A DNA stretch of 64,000 bases from Deltaproteobacteria bacterium (GTDB taxonomy: Bacteria > Desulfobacterota > Desulfobacteria > Desulfobacterales > SpSt-501): NCBI GenBank assembly GCA_016219005.1, contig JACRCN010000023.1, positions 1-64,000 of the forward strand. Reading direction: 5' to 3'. Under the pieces are notes generated by a model. It ran no database searches. It saw only the letters and a program-made list of their open reading frames with translations, and was not told the DNA's origin. Both the position numbers and the translations under genes were made by a program. Position 1 is the stretch's first letter, and each line of letters opens with the position of its first letter. Shown piece by piece: positions 46,803 through 55,604 of this stretch.

Positions 46803-49067
46803 CTAAAAGTCCTTGTCCTCCAGCGGGATGATCTGCTCGGGGTCGAGCTCCTTGGGGCGGGGGACCCGGCTCGCGGCCGCTTCGGCTTCGGGGGCTTCCG
46901 GCGATGATTCACCGGTGACGGATTTCCCTGATCTGCCGCCGCCGCCCACGAGTGTCACCAGGTCATTGACAAATGCCCGCATCTGCTCGGCCTGGGCGCT
47001 CATCTCCTCGGCGGCGGAAGCCGATTCCTCGGCGTTGGCCGCATTCTGCTGCGTCACTTTGTCCAGTTCGCCGATGGCGGTGTTGATTTGCCCGATGCCC
47101 TGGGCCTGCTCGCTGGAGGCGGCGGAGATTTCGCCCACCAACTCGGCCGCCTTGGAGGCGCTGCCGGCGACTTGCCGGAAGGCTTCGTTGGTCTCAGCCA
47201 CTACCGCAGAGCCGTCCTTCACCCGTTTTACGGTACTCTCGATGAGGTTGGAAGTGTTCTTGGCGGCTTCCGCGGCCCGCAGGGCCAGGTTGCGAACCTC
47301 GTCGGCCACCACCGCGAACCCCGCGCCGGCCTGGCCGGCCCGGGCGGCTTCAACGGCCGCATTCAGGGCCAGCAGGTTGGTCTGGAACGCGATCTCGTCG
47401 ATGGTCTTGACGATATTTTGAGTTTCTTCGCTGGCCTGGGTGATCTGTTGCATGGAAACCGTGAGCCGCTGCATGGATTCATTGGCTTTTTGGATGACCA
47501 GGCCGGAATCGGCCATCAACTGGTTGGCCTGGCCGGCGTTGTCCGCATTCTGCTTGGTCATCGAAGACATTTCTTCCAGCGAGGAGGAAGTTTCCTCGAT
47601 GGAGGCGGCTTGCTCGCTCGTGCCCTCGGCGAGCTGCTGGGATGAGGACGACACCTGCTCCGCTGCGGAGGATACCTCGCTCGAGCCGGCATCCAAGCCG
47701 CTGATGATGCGGTGGATCGGTCGGGTGATGGAGCGCGTGATGGCCCAGGCCATCCCGGCACCCATCAGGACGCCGAACCCCAACGCCAGGACGATAACCC
47801 AGTTGGAAGTGGAGACAATGGACCGGGTCACCGCATTCATCTCGTCGGAACCCTTCCACGCGTCGTTTTGAATGTTCTGGGCCGCCGTGATCACGGTTTC
47901 GCCGTTTTGTTTCATTTTCGGCAGAAAGGTCTGGCGCAGCTCGCTGTCATTTTTGGCCCAGGCATTGACCGCCGCGAAATATTCTTCGGTGGCCTTGGCC
48001 GCCCGATCGATCCGGCTCTTGTCATCGGCCGTGAGAGCCACCTTCCGCAGGGACGCATAGAGTTTGGGCAGTTCCTGGACCTGGAGATTCAGGTTTTCCC
48101 AATCATTGAGGTTGCGCTCGATGATGTAGGCCTTCTCGCTGAACCGGGCGCCGAGGGCCTCCTGGGATATCCCGGTTACGATGAAAACGGAGTCGACGAT
48201 TTTTTCAAAAACAGCCTGCTTGGTCAGAATATAGTCGTCAACCATCTGGCTGACCGTGTCGCCTGACCGGTTCATGGTCTTGAGGAAATCGGCCAGGGCG
48301 GCACTCTTGGCATCGCGCTTGTACTCCGCGATCCACGCTTCAAGGGCTTTGGCGTAATCCTGCGTCGCCTTGCGGGCATTGGCGATCTGCTTTATCTCGG
48401 TCCCATCGGGGTTCAGCTTTTCCAGGGCATCGTACCCGCCCAAAAGGCTGGTGATATTGCGCTCGATGGCATTGAGTGCCATCTGCTCATGGTTGAGCAT
48501 GTAGGTTTTTTCGTTCAACCGCATGTCCAACGCCCAGGCATTGATGTTGTTGATAATCGCCAAAGCGTTGCCCGCTTGCTGGAACTCCACCTTTTTGGTC
48601 TTCAGCAGGGCGGCGGCTTCCTCGCTGACGATGTCGCCCTTTTGATCCATGAGGGTCTCTTCGGCCTTGTTCTTCTTGAGGGCCTCTACCGCCTGGTCAT
48701 AGAGCTTGCCGTAATCGGACGTGGCTTTGCGCACTCCCGAAGACTGGGAAGCGAGTTCTGTATTGTGGCTGGTTTGGGCCAGCTTATCGATCTCGTCCAG
48801 GTGGGACGCCAGTTGCTTCAGCTTCCCCTTGGCCCGCGCGTGGATGTCATCGCTCCTGGAGAGCAGGTAGTTCTTCTCTTCCAGAATAGCCTCCAATGCA
48901 GAGCGCTCCATCCCGGTCGAGTAGCGGACAGCCGGAAGGCTGTCCCGATTGACCGCGGCGATGTTGAAGTCCACGCGTTTGAACATGACGAAGGCCGTGG
49001 CCCCCAGGGCGACCATGACCAGCATGACCGCTGCGAATCCCAGAGCGAGTTTTGTGCGCAGTTTCAT
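46803..49067 (-). CDS. Methyl-accepting chemotaxis protein with large helical sensor domain
   Basis: 754 aa. TM1 ~6-28; a long periplasmic all-helical domain (~30-420) that looks like a helical bimodular or extended four-helix type, with recurring KNYLL, KTYML and KAYII segments. TM2 is ~422-444 ([20 protein letters not shown]). HAMP (~445-495) and the MCP signalling domain follow, with the conserved hairpin tip [20 protein letters not shown] and [13 protein letters not shown]. No EWQxF-type CheR tether at the C-terminus (ends PLEDKDF). It probably senses a small organic acid. It lies 110 bp after a secreted Cache protein and likely shares its sigma-28 promoter. Confidence 0.94.
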   Translation of the reverse strand: MKLRTKLALGFAAVMLVMVALGATAFVMFKRVDFNIAAVNRDSLPAVRYSTGMERSALEAILEEKNYLLSRSDDIHARAKGKLKQLASHLDEIDKLAQTSHNTELASQSSGVRKATSDYGKLYDQAVEALKKNKAEETLMDQKGDIVSEEAAALLKTKKVEFQQAGNALAIINNINAWALDMRLNEKTYMLNHEQMALNAIERNITSLLGGYDALEKLNPDGTEIKQIANARKATQDYAKALEAWIAEYKRDAKSAALADFLKTMNRSGDTVSQMVDDYILTKQAVFEKIVDSVFIVTGISQEALGARFSEKAYIIERNLNDWENLNLQVQELPKLYASLRKVALTADDKSRIDRAAKATEEYFAAVNAWAKNDSELRQTFLPKMKQNGETVITAAQNIQNDAWKGSDEMNAVTRSIVSTSNWVIVLALGFGVLMGAGMAWAITRSITRPIHRIISGLDAGSSEVSSAAEQVSSSSQQLAEGTSEQAASIEETSSSLEEMSSMTKQNADNAGQANQLMADSGLVIQKANESMQRLTVSMQQITQASEETQNIVKTIDEIAFQTNLLALNAAVEAARAGQAGAGFAVVADEVRNLALRAAEAAKNTSNLIESTVKRVKDGSAVVAETNEAFRQVAGSASKAAELVGEISAASSEQAQGIGQINTAIGELDKVTQQNAANAEESASAAEEMSAQAEQMRAFVNDLVTLVGGGGRSGKSVTGESSPEAPEAEAAASRVPRPKELDPEQIIPLEDKDF

Positions 49068-49135
49068 AAGCTATTTCCCTTTGTAGGCAAGCCCCGCATC
49101 ACGACGCCGTCAGAGCCGGCTTCTTTCCGGATCAT

Positions 49136-49160
49136 GCCTCCGCCGAGCGCCGGCGGAGGC
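49136..49160 (-). terminator. Intercistronic hairpin between Cache protein and chemoreceptor genes
   Basis: GCCTCCGCC and GGCGGAGGC form a perfect 9-bp stem with a 7-base loop, 18 bp after the Cache-protein stop. There is no T-tract. It may let the small secreted protein be made in excess over the receptor. Confidence 0.45.
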
Positions 49161-49177
49161 CTCGTTGTCGCTTGAAA

Positions 49178-49642
49178 TTACTTCTTGTAAATTCCACAGC
49201 CCACGATGACATCGTTGACACGCTCGATGTACATGGACTTGGGTTCGATCTGGTTGCTCGTCGGGTTGCGGAACTTGTAATCCTGCCAGCCGGACGCCTG
49301 CTTCTTCATCATCTCGACCCGTTCCTTCATGAATTCCTTGCCGTCGACGTCCTTGTTGTCGATGAGGTCCCGGCCGATCATCTTCGCGTTGGCGCCGTGA
49401 GCCAGGCACTTGCCGTTCATGTCGTAAACGACGACATAGAGATCCCGGTCGATAAACTGTCCCTTGGGATTGCTGATCTCGGCATAGGCCTTGTCGGGGC
49501 CATTGGCTTTAAGGAAGCCGATAGCTTTCTTCACCATGGCGGTCGCTTCATCCTTGGTCCCGGCATCGGCCGCCAGGGCCGTGTTCAATCCAAAAACCAG
49601 CACCAGACCGGTTGCCAAGAGAACTGCCATCATTCGTTTCAT
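49178..49642 (-). CDS. Secreted single-Cache-domain protein
   Basis: 154 aa. Signal peptide MKRMMAVLLATGLVLVFGL, cut after ALA. The rest is a PAS-like extracellular Cache domain: DEATAMVKKAIGFLKANG, then DLYVVVYDMNGKCLAHGANA and 'MIGRDLIDNKDVDGKEF', ending MYIERVNDVIVGCGIYKK. Such domains usually sit inside chemoreceptors and kinases; here it is free in the periplasm. It is cotranscribed with the chemoreceptor from a sigma-28-type promoter, so it may act as a ligand-binding partner. That role is inference. Confidence 0.88.
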   Translation of the reverse strand: MKRMMAVLLATGLVLVFGLNTALAADAGTKDEATAMVKKAIGFLKANGPDKAYAEISNPKGQFIDRDLYVVVYDMNGKCLAHGANAKMIGRDLIDNKDVDGKEFMKERVEMMKKQASGWQDYKFRNPTSNQIEPKSMYIERVNDVIVGCGIYKK

Positions 49643-49706
49643 GAATCCGTCCCTCCTAATTTAAGGTATAATTGAAACACGCATTATTGATAACCCTTGT
49701 CGTTAT

Positions 49707-49733
49707 CTATCGGCGCATCGGATCAGAACTTTA
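49707..49733 (-). promoter_or_regulatory. Sigma-28 (FliA) type promoter for the Cache-chemoreceptor operon
   Basis: On the minus strand TAAAGTTC, an 11-base spacer, then GCCGATAG. The enteric sigma-28 consensus is TAAAGTTT-N11-GCCGATAA, so both boxes match 7 of 8 with exact spacing. It lies ~65 bp before the Cache gene start. Chemotaxis genes are standard sigma-28 targets. Confidence 0.8.
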
Positions 49734-49927
49734 AAAAAATGCAGGATCAAAACCATATTTTTCATTACATAGTGGTATTGAAATGAAATTTAACCTGTTT
49801 CGAGTTCCGTGCTTCGGATTTCGAATTTGGTTCCGGCTTGTCCGGGTTGAAGGGGCAGTGCGAGATGCGGGGATTTTGTTTGCGCTGAAGGCTATGACCC
49901 CACTATTTTGCGGGGGCTTCAGCCGGC
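49734..49927. other. Intergenic region upstream of the sigma-28 promoter
   Basis: No gene is credible here. The stretch from about 49795 to 49850 is degenerate repetitive DNA (TTCGGATTTCGAATTTGGTT type), and the open frames over it are not protein-like. Confidence 0.4.
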
Positions 49928-50071
49928 TGTTGAAAAACGGCGCCTCAGGCCGTGATCCGGCGTTGCGTGGCTCTGGTAAATGCTCACATATCAGCCGATA
50001 TGCTGCGCTTTCCAAACCGTCACGCGCCTTGGCTGACGGCCCGATGCTTGCTTTTCAACACCCTTGTTAGG
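49928..50071 (-). repeat. Dispersed repeat R2, copy 1
   Basis: The left part (49928-49994) is the reverse complement of 53273-53346, with shared blocks ATATGTGAGCATTTAC, AACGCCGG and CGGCCT. The right end (50050-50071) carries TTTTCAACACCCTTGTTAGG, a close variant of the 53331-53346 end on the opposite strand. So the element has inverted termini. Confidence 0.65.
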
Positions 50072-50111
50072 CAAAATGTTGGGAAATGCAGCCGGATTCG
50101 GCCGTGCGAGG

Positions 50112-50861
50112 CTATCCGTACAGTTTGCCCAGGAAGTAGTGCATCTGCTTGTACCACCAGGGCCAGTCGTGATTGACGTCCCGACCCCAGAAGTCCACCC
50201 AGGCGGGGATCGATTTTTCGCGGAAGATGCGGTCCAGGCCGCGTGTGTCCGCAATGGCCTCGTCCTCCCAGGCGCCCTGGCCCACGCAGACGATGATGGT
50301 GCTGCGGCGGTACCAGTCCAGAAACCAAGGGTCGTCGAGGTTTCGCAGATAGGACATGGGCGAGTTGTGATAGACCGCCGGCAGGTCGGCCGGGCCGAGG
50401 TTGAACTCGTGGCGGTCGAGTCGGTAGAGGCCGGAGAGGGCGATGGTGCCTTCGCAGAGGTCGGGGTGCTTCAAAAAGAAGTTTACGGCGTGATAGGCCC
50501 CCATGCTGCAGCCGGTGGCCATGGCCCGAACTCCCGGCAACCCGCAGTGATGCCGGATGAAAGGCACGACCTCCTGGGCCACGTAGCCGTCGTAGGCCTC
50601 GTGGCGGGCGTTGCGCTCCCTCGGGGGCACTGCATAGTTGTACCACGATTCGCTGTCCACGCTGTCGACGCAATAGAGCTTGAGCTTGCCCGCGTCTATA
50701 AAGCCCGCGACCTCGGCCACCATGCCCATGCCCTCGAAATCGAAATAGCGCCCCCGGGAGCAGGGAAAGACGATGAAGGGTTTTCCCCAGTGCCCGTAGA
50801 CCTTGAGCTCCATGTCGCGGTCCAGGCGCGGGCTGCGCCAGCGATGATGTTCGATCTGCAC
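50112..50861 (-). CDS. Esterase-like alpha/beta hydrolase
   Basis: 249 aa from GTG 50861 (AAGGA ten bases upstream). An ATG at 50900 would add 13 residues, but it lies inside repeat R1 and is less likely. The nucleophile elbow is ATGCSMGAYHA with S119. A late His (VNHDWPWWYKQM) and an acidic residue in strand 7-8 suit an esterase-D-like triad. It lacks a signal peptide, so it should be cytoplasmic. It ends a run of two ATP-grasp ligases and an acetyl-CoA transferase fusion on the same strand, which suggests it hydrolyses or releases their product. Confidence 0.85.
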   Translation of the reverse strand: MQIEHHRWRSPRLDRDMELKVYGHWGKPFIVFPCSRGRYFDFEGMGMVAEVAGFIDAGKLKLYCVDSVDSESWYNYAVPPRERNARHEAYDGYVAQEVVPFIRHHCGLPGVRAMATGCSMGAYHAVNFFLKHPDLCEGTIALSGLYRLDRHEFNLGPADLPAVYHNSPMSYLRNLDDPWFLDWYRRSTIIVCVGQGAWEDEAIADTRGLDRIFREKSIPAWVDFWGRDVNHDWPWWYKQMHYFLGKLYG

Positions 50862-50874
50862 GGTTCGTTGTTCC

Positions 50875-50928
50875 TTTTCAGAGGCCGGCCACGCCGCCAT
50901 CGACTGTCAGATGCATTTTTGAGATAGC
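50875..50928 (+). repeat. Dispersed repeat R1, partial copy
   Basis: These 54 bases match the right end of the R1 copy at 63089-63221, about 48 of 54 by eye. Shared blocks include TTTTCAGAGG, ACGCCGCC, CTGTCAGATGCATTTTTGAG. It lies just upstream of the esterase gene and contains a spurious ATG for it. Confidence 0.75.
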
Positions 50929-50939
50929 TTCTAACTTCT

Positions 50940-52106
50940 TTAGGCCGTTTCGTGGATGAAGCGCACGGCATCCATGATGTCGTTCAGTGCGTCCGACCGG
51001 AAGATGTAGCCGAGGTCTCCCAGCGCGCTGCTGAAAACGCCGGGCACGCTCTGTACCTGCAGCATGAGGTGGCCGAAGCGTTCCAGTATCTCGTCATGGC
51101 TGTGCCGGTAAGGCTGGTTGAATTTGCGGCTGGCGTAGCAGCAGTGATATTTGCGGGTGTAGACGAGGTCGGCGCAGCCGTGCACCAGCAGTTGCGCCCA
51201 GGCACGGTAGACGTCGATGTCGGCGCCATAGTTGAACATGTCGGTGGTGTAGCCCCCGGGCGGCCGCATGTTGACCTCCAATGCGACGTATTCGCCGGAG
51301 GCCGTGAGGAAGAACTCGATGTGGAAAAACCGTTCCTTGACGCCGAAGCTCTTCAGGCAGGCTCGCCCGATGCGCTCGAGCTCCGCCGGGATCTCCCGCA
51401 TGGAATAGTAATAGATGTGCCGCGCCTCGTTCACGGTCTCCATGATGCCCTGGCTGAACACGTGACCGGTGCAGAACAGGGGGTTGCCGTCGGCGTCCGC
51501 CAGCCCGTCGAAGGAGTGGATGGCCCCGGCGACGAACTCCTCCATCAGGTAATCGACCGCGGGCTTGGTCTTGAAGAACGGATCGAGGTCCGCCTCCGCA
51601 TCGATGCGACGGGTGTTCAAGGCGCCCACGCCGGCGTCGGGCTTGGCGATGACGGGGTAGCCGGTCTCACGGATCAGCGCCCGGGCCTCCGCCGGGCTGT
51701 GCACGATCCGGCCGCGAGCCACCCGGACCCCGGCTGCGTGGAAAAGCTCCTTCATCATCGATTTGCGGCGGATGAAGTCGATGTCCGCGGAGCGGACGCC
51801 GGCGATGTTGAAATCGTCCCGAATGCGGGCCTCGGTGCCGAGCCAGTATTCGTTCAGCGAGTCGAAACGGTCGATCTTGCCGTAGCGGTGGGTGAAATAC
51901 CCGCAGGCCCGGATGAGCGCGTCGTAGTCGTGCATGTCGCTGACGAAGTAATACTCCGTCAGCGCGGAACGCAGGTCCTCCGACAATCCCTCAGCGGGTT
52001 CATCGCCGATGCCGAGGGCGTTCGCGCCGGCCTGTTTCACGTTCAGCCAGAAGCGATGGTAGTGGGGCGGGAAATGCGGGGACAATATCACGATGTTCCG
52101 GTTCAT
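50940..52106 (-). CDS. ATP-grasp domain protein, second of a paralogous pair
   Basis: 388 aa. After an N-terminal pre-ATP-grasp domain (MNRNIVILSPHFPPHYHRFW) the ATP-grasp core begins near 135. It has the ATP-binding Lys strand GYPVIAKPDAGVGALNT, the adenine-side acidic YLMEEFVAG, and the Mg ligands in FHIEFFLTASGEYVALEVNM-RPPGG. Such enzymes join a carboxylate to an amine (or thiol) by an acyl-phosphate. It shares layout and motifs with the ATP-grasp protein directly upstream (4-bp overlap). The substrate is unknown. Confidence 0.9.
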   Translation of the reverse strand: MNRNIVILSPHFPPHYHRFWLNVKQAGANALGIGDEPAEGLSEDLRSALTEYYFVSDMHDYDALIRACGYFTHRYGKIDRFDSLNEYWLGTEARIRDDFNIAGVRSADIDFIRRKSMMKELFHAAGVRVARGRIVHSPAEARALIRETGYPVIAKPDAGVGALNTRRIDAEADLDPFFKTKPAVDYLMEEFVAGAIHSFDGLADADGNPLFCTGHVFSQGIMETVNEARHIYYYSMREIPAELERIGRACLKSFGVKERFFHIEFFLTASGEYVALEVNMRPPGGYTTDMFNYGADIDVYRAWAQLLVHGCADLVYTRKYHCCYASRKFNQPYRHSHDEILERFGHLMLQVQSVPGVFSSALGDLGYIFRSDALNDIMDAVRFIHETA

Positions 52107-53275
52107 GGCGCCTGCCGGGTTTGCCGCACCGCGGCGGCGATGCTGCGGATCTCGGCTTCGTTTTCGGAACGGAAGATGTATCGATGCCGGCCCATGATGC
52201 CGGCGAAGACCGGTGGGTTCTCGGCGAACTCCACCAGGCGGTGGCCGAAGCGCGCCAGGATTTCCGCGTGGCTGAAGGTGTAGGACTTGTCCTTCCGGCC
52301 CACGTAGCCGATAAAGTATTTCTTCGCCGGCGGCAATTCAGCCGCCCGGCCCGCTACCATATCGGCCCAGGCGCGGTACAGGTCGCCGTCCACGCTATAG
52401 TTCATCATGTCCAGGATGGCTCCCCCCGGGGGGCGGCTGTTGATCTCGATCGGGATGTAACCTGGGCTCTGGACAAAAAACTCGAAATGGAAAAACTTGC
52501 GCCGGATGCCGAACGCCGCTACCAGGGATTTGCCGATCTCGGACAGCCGCGCGGGGATCGAGCGGCCGACATAGAAAAACGTATCCGTGCCACGGGTGTA
52601 CTCGATCAGCCCCTCGCCGTAGACCAGCGTGTTTTCGAAGAGGACTTCGCCCTCCTGGCCCGTGAGGCCGTCATAGGTGACGATTGGGGCGAAGATGAAC
52701 TCCTCCAGGAGGTAGCCGCGGGCGAGCTCCGGGAACAGCTTCTCGAGTGCGGCGGCGCTGTCCACGCGGTGCGTGCCGCTGGCCCCCACCCCTTCGTCGG
52801 GCTTGAGAATGACCGGATAACCTATGTCTCCGGCCAGGCGCAGCGCCTCGTCGAGGTCCGTCACGCAGCCGCCCCGGGCCACCGGCAGGCCGCTCGTGTG
52901 AAAAATGCGCTTCATCACGGACTTCTTCTTGAGCCGCTCCGTGTCCCGCAGCGTGATCCCGGGAATCCCCAGGCGCTCGTTGATGAAGCCCTCCAGGCGC
53001 AGCCATTGCTCGTTGTGGGATTCCACGAGGTCAAAGGCTCCCTCAAAGCCCAAGGCATGCTTGGCTTCCAGCAGTTCGCCGACGGCCCGATCGACCTGCC
53101 GCCAGTTCTTCAAATCGGTGCGCACGTACCAGCGTATGCAGGCGCGCAGGTCGGCAGGCATGGCGAAAAAGTCCGTCTCTCCGATGGACCACACGCGCAG
53201 GCCTGCCGCGTGAAGGTTGCGTATGAAATTGGCGTAATTCGGCGGGAAATCCGGAGATATGTAGAGAATGTCCAT
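52103..53275 (-). CDS. ATP-grasp domain protein, first of a paralogous pair
   Basis: 390 aa. N-terminal MDILYISPDFPPNYANFIRN resembles that of its neighbour, and the ATP-grasp core has GYPVILKPDEGVGASGTHRV, GYLLEEFIFAP and 'FHFEFFVQSPGYIPIEINSR' followed by PPGG. It is therefore a likely carboxylate-amine (or related) ligase of the same novel subfamily. The ATG (53275) lies at the edge of dispersed repeat R2, and no clear ribosome-binding site is visible before it. It follows the acetyl-CoA hydrolase/GNAT fusion by 67 bp. Confidence 0.9.
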   Translation of the reverse strand: MDILYISPDFPPNYANFIRNLHAAGLRVWSIGETDFFAMPADLRACIRWYVRTDLKNWRQVDRAVGELLEAKHALGFEGAFDLVESHNEQWLRLEGFINERLGIPGITLRDTERLKKKSVMKRIFHTSGLPVARGGCVTDLDEALRLAGDIGYPVILKPDEGVGASGTHRVDSAAALEKLFPELARGYLLEEFIFAPIVTYDGLTGQEGEVLFENTLVYGEGLIEYTRGTDTFFYVGRSIPARLSEIGKSLVAAFGIRRKFFHFEFFVQSPGYIPIEINSRPPGGAILDMMNYSVDGDLYRAWADMVAGRAAELPPAKKYFIGYVGRKDKSYTFSHAEILARFGHRLVEFAENPPVFAGIMGRHRYIFRSENEAEIRSIAAAVRQTRQAP

Positions 53276-53346
53276 ATGTGAGCATTTACAAAAGCCGCAT
53301 AACGCCGGTTCCCGGCCTTAGGCGAGGTTTTTAAACACCCTGTTAA
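53273..53346 (+). repeat. Dispersed repeat R2, copy 2
   Basis: It matches the complement of 49928-49994 over about 65 bases. It fills the gap between the acetyl-CoA hydrolase/GNAT gene and the first ATP-grasp gene, and touches both the stop and the start codon. Confidence 0.65.
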
Positions 53347-55217
53347 GCCAGCTCGTCGAAGCGGCAGGTGAGCGACACCCCCTCGCCGTCGAATGCGCTC
53401 TTGACCTTGTAGGGCAGGGTCTTGAAGAGCCGGATCATGGCCTGATTGCCCGGGGTCGTGTAGGCGATCAGGCCGAAGACACCCTTCTCCCGCGCGGTGT
53501 CGGCCAGCTTGCGCAGAATGCGCCGGCAGATCCCCTTGCCCTGGTAATTCTTGTGCGCGGAGAAAGCCACTTCGGCCATGTTGCTTTTCGCCAGCAGCAT
53601 GCACTCTCCCACCGCCACCACCCGGCCGAAGCCAAATTCACCCACGACGGCAAGCAGGGTCAGATCCTTGACGTAGTCGACCTGGGACCGCACCTCGACA
53701 TCGGCGCGCGAAAAGCTCGTTTTTTCGTGCATGAACCGGGAGAAGACGTCCTCCTTGACCAGGCTGTAATAGTGCTCCTGGATGCGGCGCTCGTCCACGG
53801 GTTTGGCCGGGCGGATGGTGACCTCCTCGCCCTCGACCGTCATGGTCTCCTCCAGCCGCACCGGGTAGATGCCGCGCACCGCCTCGCCGAGGGTGCGCTC
53901 CGGACCGATCAGGCCGAGCTGCTTCGCGTCCGCAAACAACCCCTCGCGGAAGTCCGGGTGGGCCAGGCTGATCATCGCCACGACCCGCTCCTGAAGGCTT
54001 TTCCCGAACAGGTTCACCGCGCCGTATTCGGTGACCACGTAGTGCACGTCGGCGCGCGGTACCGCCACGTTGGTGTTGGTGAGGGTCGGAACGATGTTGC
54101 TGGTGGTGCCATCGTCCGAGGTCGAGGACAGCATCAGGAGCGATTTGCCGCTCGGCGACCGCTTGGCCCCTCGCACGAAGTCGACGATCCCGGAGGCCCC
54201 GGCGAAAAACGTCAGGGCGGAGGCCTCCGCTTCCACCTGGCCGGTGAGGTCCATGGTGCGGGCCACGTTCATCGAGACCATTCGGTTGTGGCGCGAGATG
54301 ATGAACGGGTCGTTGACGTAATCGGACGGGTGGAAATCCACCGCCGGGTTGTTGTCCAAAAAGTCATAGAGGTTGCGCGAGCCGATGGCGGCCGACGCCA
54401 CCAGCTTGCCGTCGTTGAACCCCTTCCGGCGGTTGGTAATCACCCCCTGGGAGTACAAGTGCATGATGTCGTCGCTCAGGTACTGGGAGTGGATCCCCAG
54501 GTCGTTCTTCTCGGACAGCCCTTGGATGGTAGCCTGGGACATGGCGTCCAGTCCGATCTGGAGCGTGGAGCCGTCTTCGATCAGCCGGGCGATAAGCTCG
54601 CCGATGCGGGCGGCGGTGTCCGACGGAGGGCGCACTCCGACGGCCAGGATCTCCTCCTCGTGCTCGACGACGATGTCGACGTTGTTGACGTGGATGAAGC
54701 TCTGGCCGAGCACCCGCGGCAGCCGGGGGTTCACCTGGGCGATCACCAGATCGGCGGACATCGCCGCCGCCAGGGTCACGTCCACCGAAATTCCCAGGCT
54801 CATCCAGCCGAAATCATCCGGCGGGGTCGTCTGGATCATGGCCACGTGGATCGGCAGCTTTTTCGACGTGAACAGGTCCGGGACTTCGGACATGTTCATC
54901 GGGGTGATGAACCGCTTGTGGCGGGCGATGGGTTCGGCATGGGCCGATCCAAGGTAAATGTTGCGGATGCTGAGGGCGAGGTCCTTGGTCTGATCGGCCA
55001 GCGCGCTCAGGGAGGTGGTTTCCAGGCTCATCAGACGCACGACCTCCAGGCCGCTCAGCTTGCCGGTCGATTGCGCCAGCGTCCGCACCAACTCCTGGGG
55101 CTGACCGCAGGCCGAGCCGATGAACACCCGTTGGCCCGGTTTGATGGCGCGCATGGCTTCGGCGGCGCTGCGCCTCTTTTCCAGGTAGGCGTCGGCCCAG
55201 TAGGTGGTTCTTGGCAT
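53343..55217 (-). CDS. Acetyl-CoA hydrolase/CoA-transferase fused to a GNAT acetyltransferase domain
   Basis: 624 aa. Residues ~1-455 are an acetyl-CoA hydrolase/4-hydroxybutyrate CoA-transferase-type domain (FIGSACGQPQELVRTL, NPRLPRVLGQSFIHVNNVD), with the catalytic Glu of VTEYGAVNLFGKSLQER near 395. From ~465 to the end is a GNAT acetyltransferase (VTIRPAKPVDERRIQEHYYS, the acetyl-CoA loop AHKNYQGKGICRRILRKLAD, GLIAYTTPGNQAMIRLF). Both domains handle acyl-CoA, and the transfer to an amine is a plausible second step. It leads the cassette with the two ATP-grasp ligases and the esterase. A good promoter precedes it. Confidence 0.9.
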   Translation of the reverse strand: MPRTTYWADAYLEKRRSAAEAMRAIKPGQRVFIGSACGQPQELVRTLAQSTGKLSGLEVVRLMSLETTSLSALADQTKDLALSIRNIYLGSAHAEPIARHKRFITPMNMSEVPDLFTSKKLPIHVAMIQTTPPDDFGWMSLGISVDVTLAAAMSADLVIAQVNPRLPRVLGQSFIHVNNVDIVVEHEEEILAVGVRPPSDTAARIGELIARLIEDGSTLQIGLDAMSQATIQGLSEKNDLGIHSQYLSDDIMHLYSQGVITNRRKGFNDGKLVASAAIGSRNLYDFLDNNPAVDFHPSDYVNDPFIISRHNRMVSMNVARTMDLTGQVEAEASALTFFAGASGIVDFVRGAKRSPSGKSLLMLSSTSDDGTTSNIVPTLTNTNVAVPRADVHYVVTEYGAVNLFGKSLQERVVAMISLAHPDFREGLFADAKQLGLIGPERTLGEAVRGIYPVRLEETMTVEGEEVTIRPAKPVDERRIQEHYYSLVKEDVFSRFMHEKTSFSRADVEVRSQVDYVKDLTLLAVVGEFGFGRVVAVGECMLLAKSNMAEVAFSAHKNYQGKGICRRILRKLADTAREKGVFGLIAYTTPGNQAMIRLFKTLPYKVKSAFDGEGVSLTCRFDELA

Positions 55218-55604
55218 GCGGTTTCTCCCATGCAGGAACAGGGTAATGCGGGTGGTTGCCCCGATCCTCGATTACCGAAAACCCGGCTAATTGTCAATTT
55301 TAGACCTGGCCTTTCGGAAACACGCCGGAACGGAGGCACCGGGGGCGCTGGCGTGAATTTCCCACTTCCGGGCTATGCTTTTACAGGTCGTAAAGTCTGC
55401 GGACATCGCGATGTCACGCCCAGCATCAATTTTGTAGCGTGTTGCGATCGAATGTGCAATGTTTTTGATCGGTAGGCCGGCCGGACCCTTTCGGCTCGCA
55501 TGGCATGGAGATTACCCGCATCAGGCTATACACGGCGCCGCATTTACGCTAATATGACTTCCTTGGCGCTGATTTTGCGGCGGGAGGGCGGCGGAGGATT
55601 TTTC
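55218..55604. other. Divergent intergenic region between the CoA-transferase fusion and the Cache kinase
   Basis: 387 bp without a credible gene. It carries the promoter at 55269-55297 for the minus-strand gene and the GGAGG site for the plus-strand kinase. I see no clear promoter for the kinase. Confidence 0.5.
55269..55297 (-). promoter_or_regulatory. Candidate sigma-70 promoter of the CoA-transferase/ATP-grasp cassette
   Basis: On the minus strand, perfect TTGACA (55297-55292), a 17-base spacer, then TAATCG (55274-55269). It is ~50 bp before the start codon at 55217. Confidence 0.65.

Noticed and set aside
49783-50070. A 95-aa plus-strand frame upstream of the esterase
   Set aside because: It runs through repeat R2 and degenerate repetitive DNA; the translation is not protein-like.
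53553-55475. A 640-residue plus-strand frame opposite the acetyl-CoA transferase fusion
   Set aside because: His/Val/Asp-rich antisense shadow with no domain; the minus frame has full family motifs.
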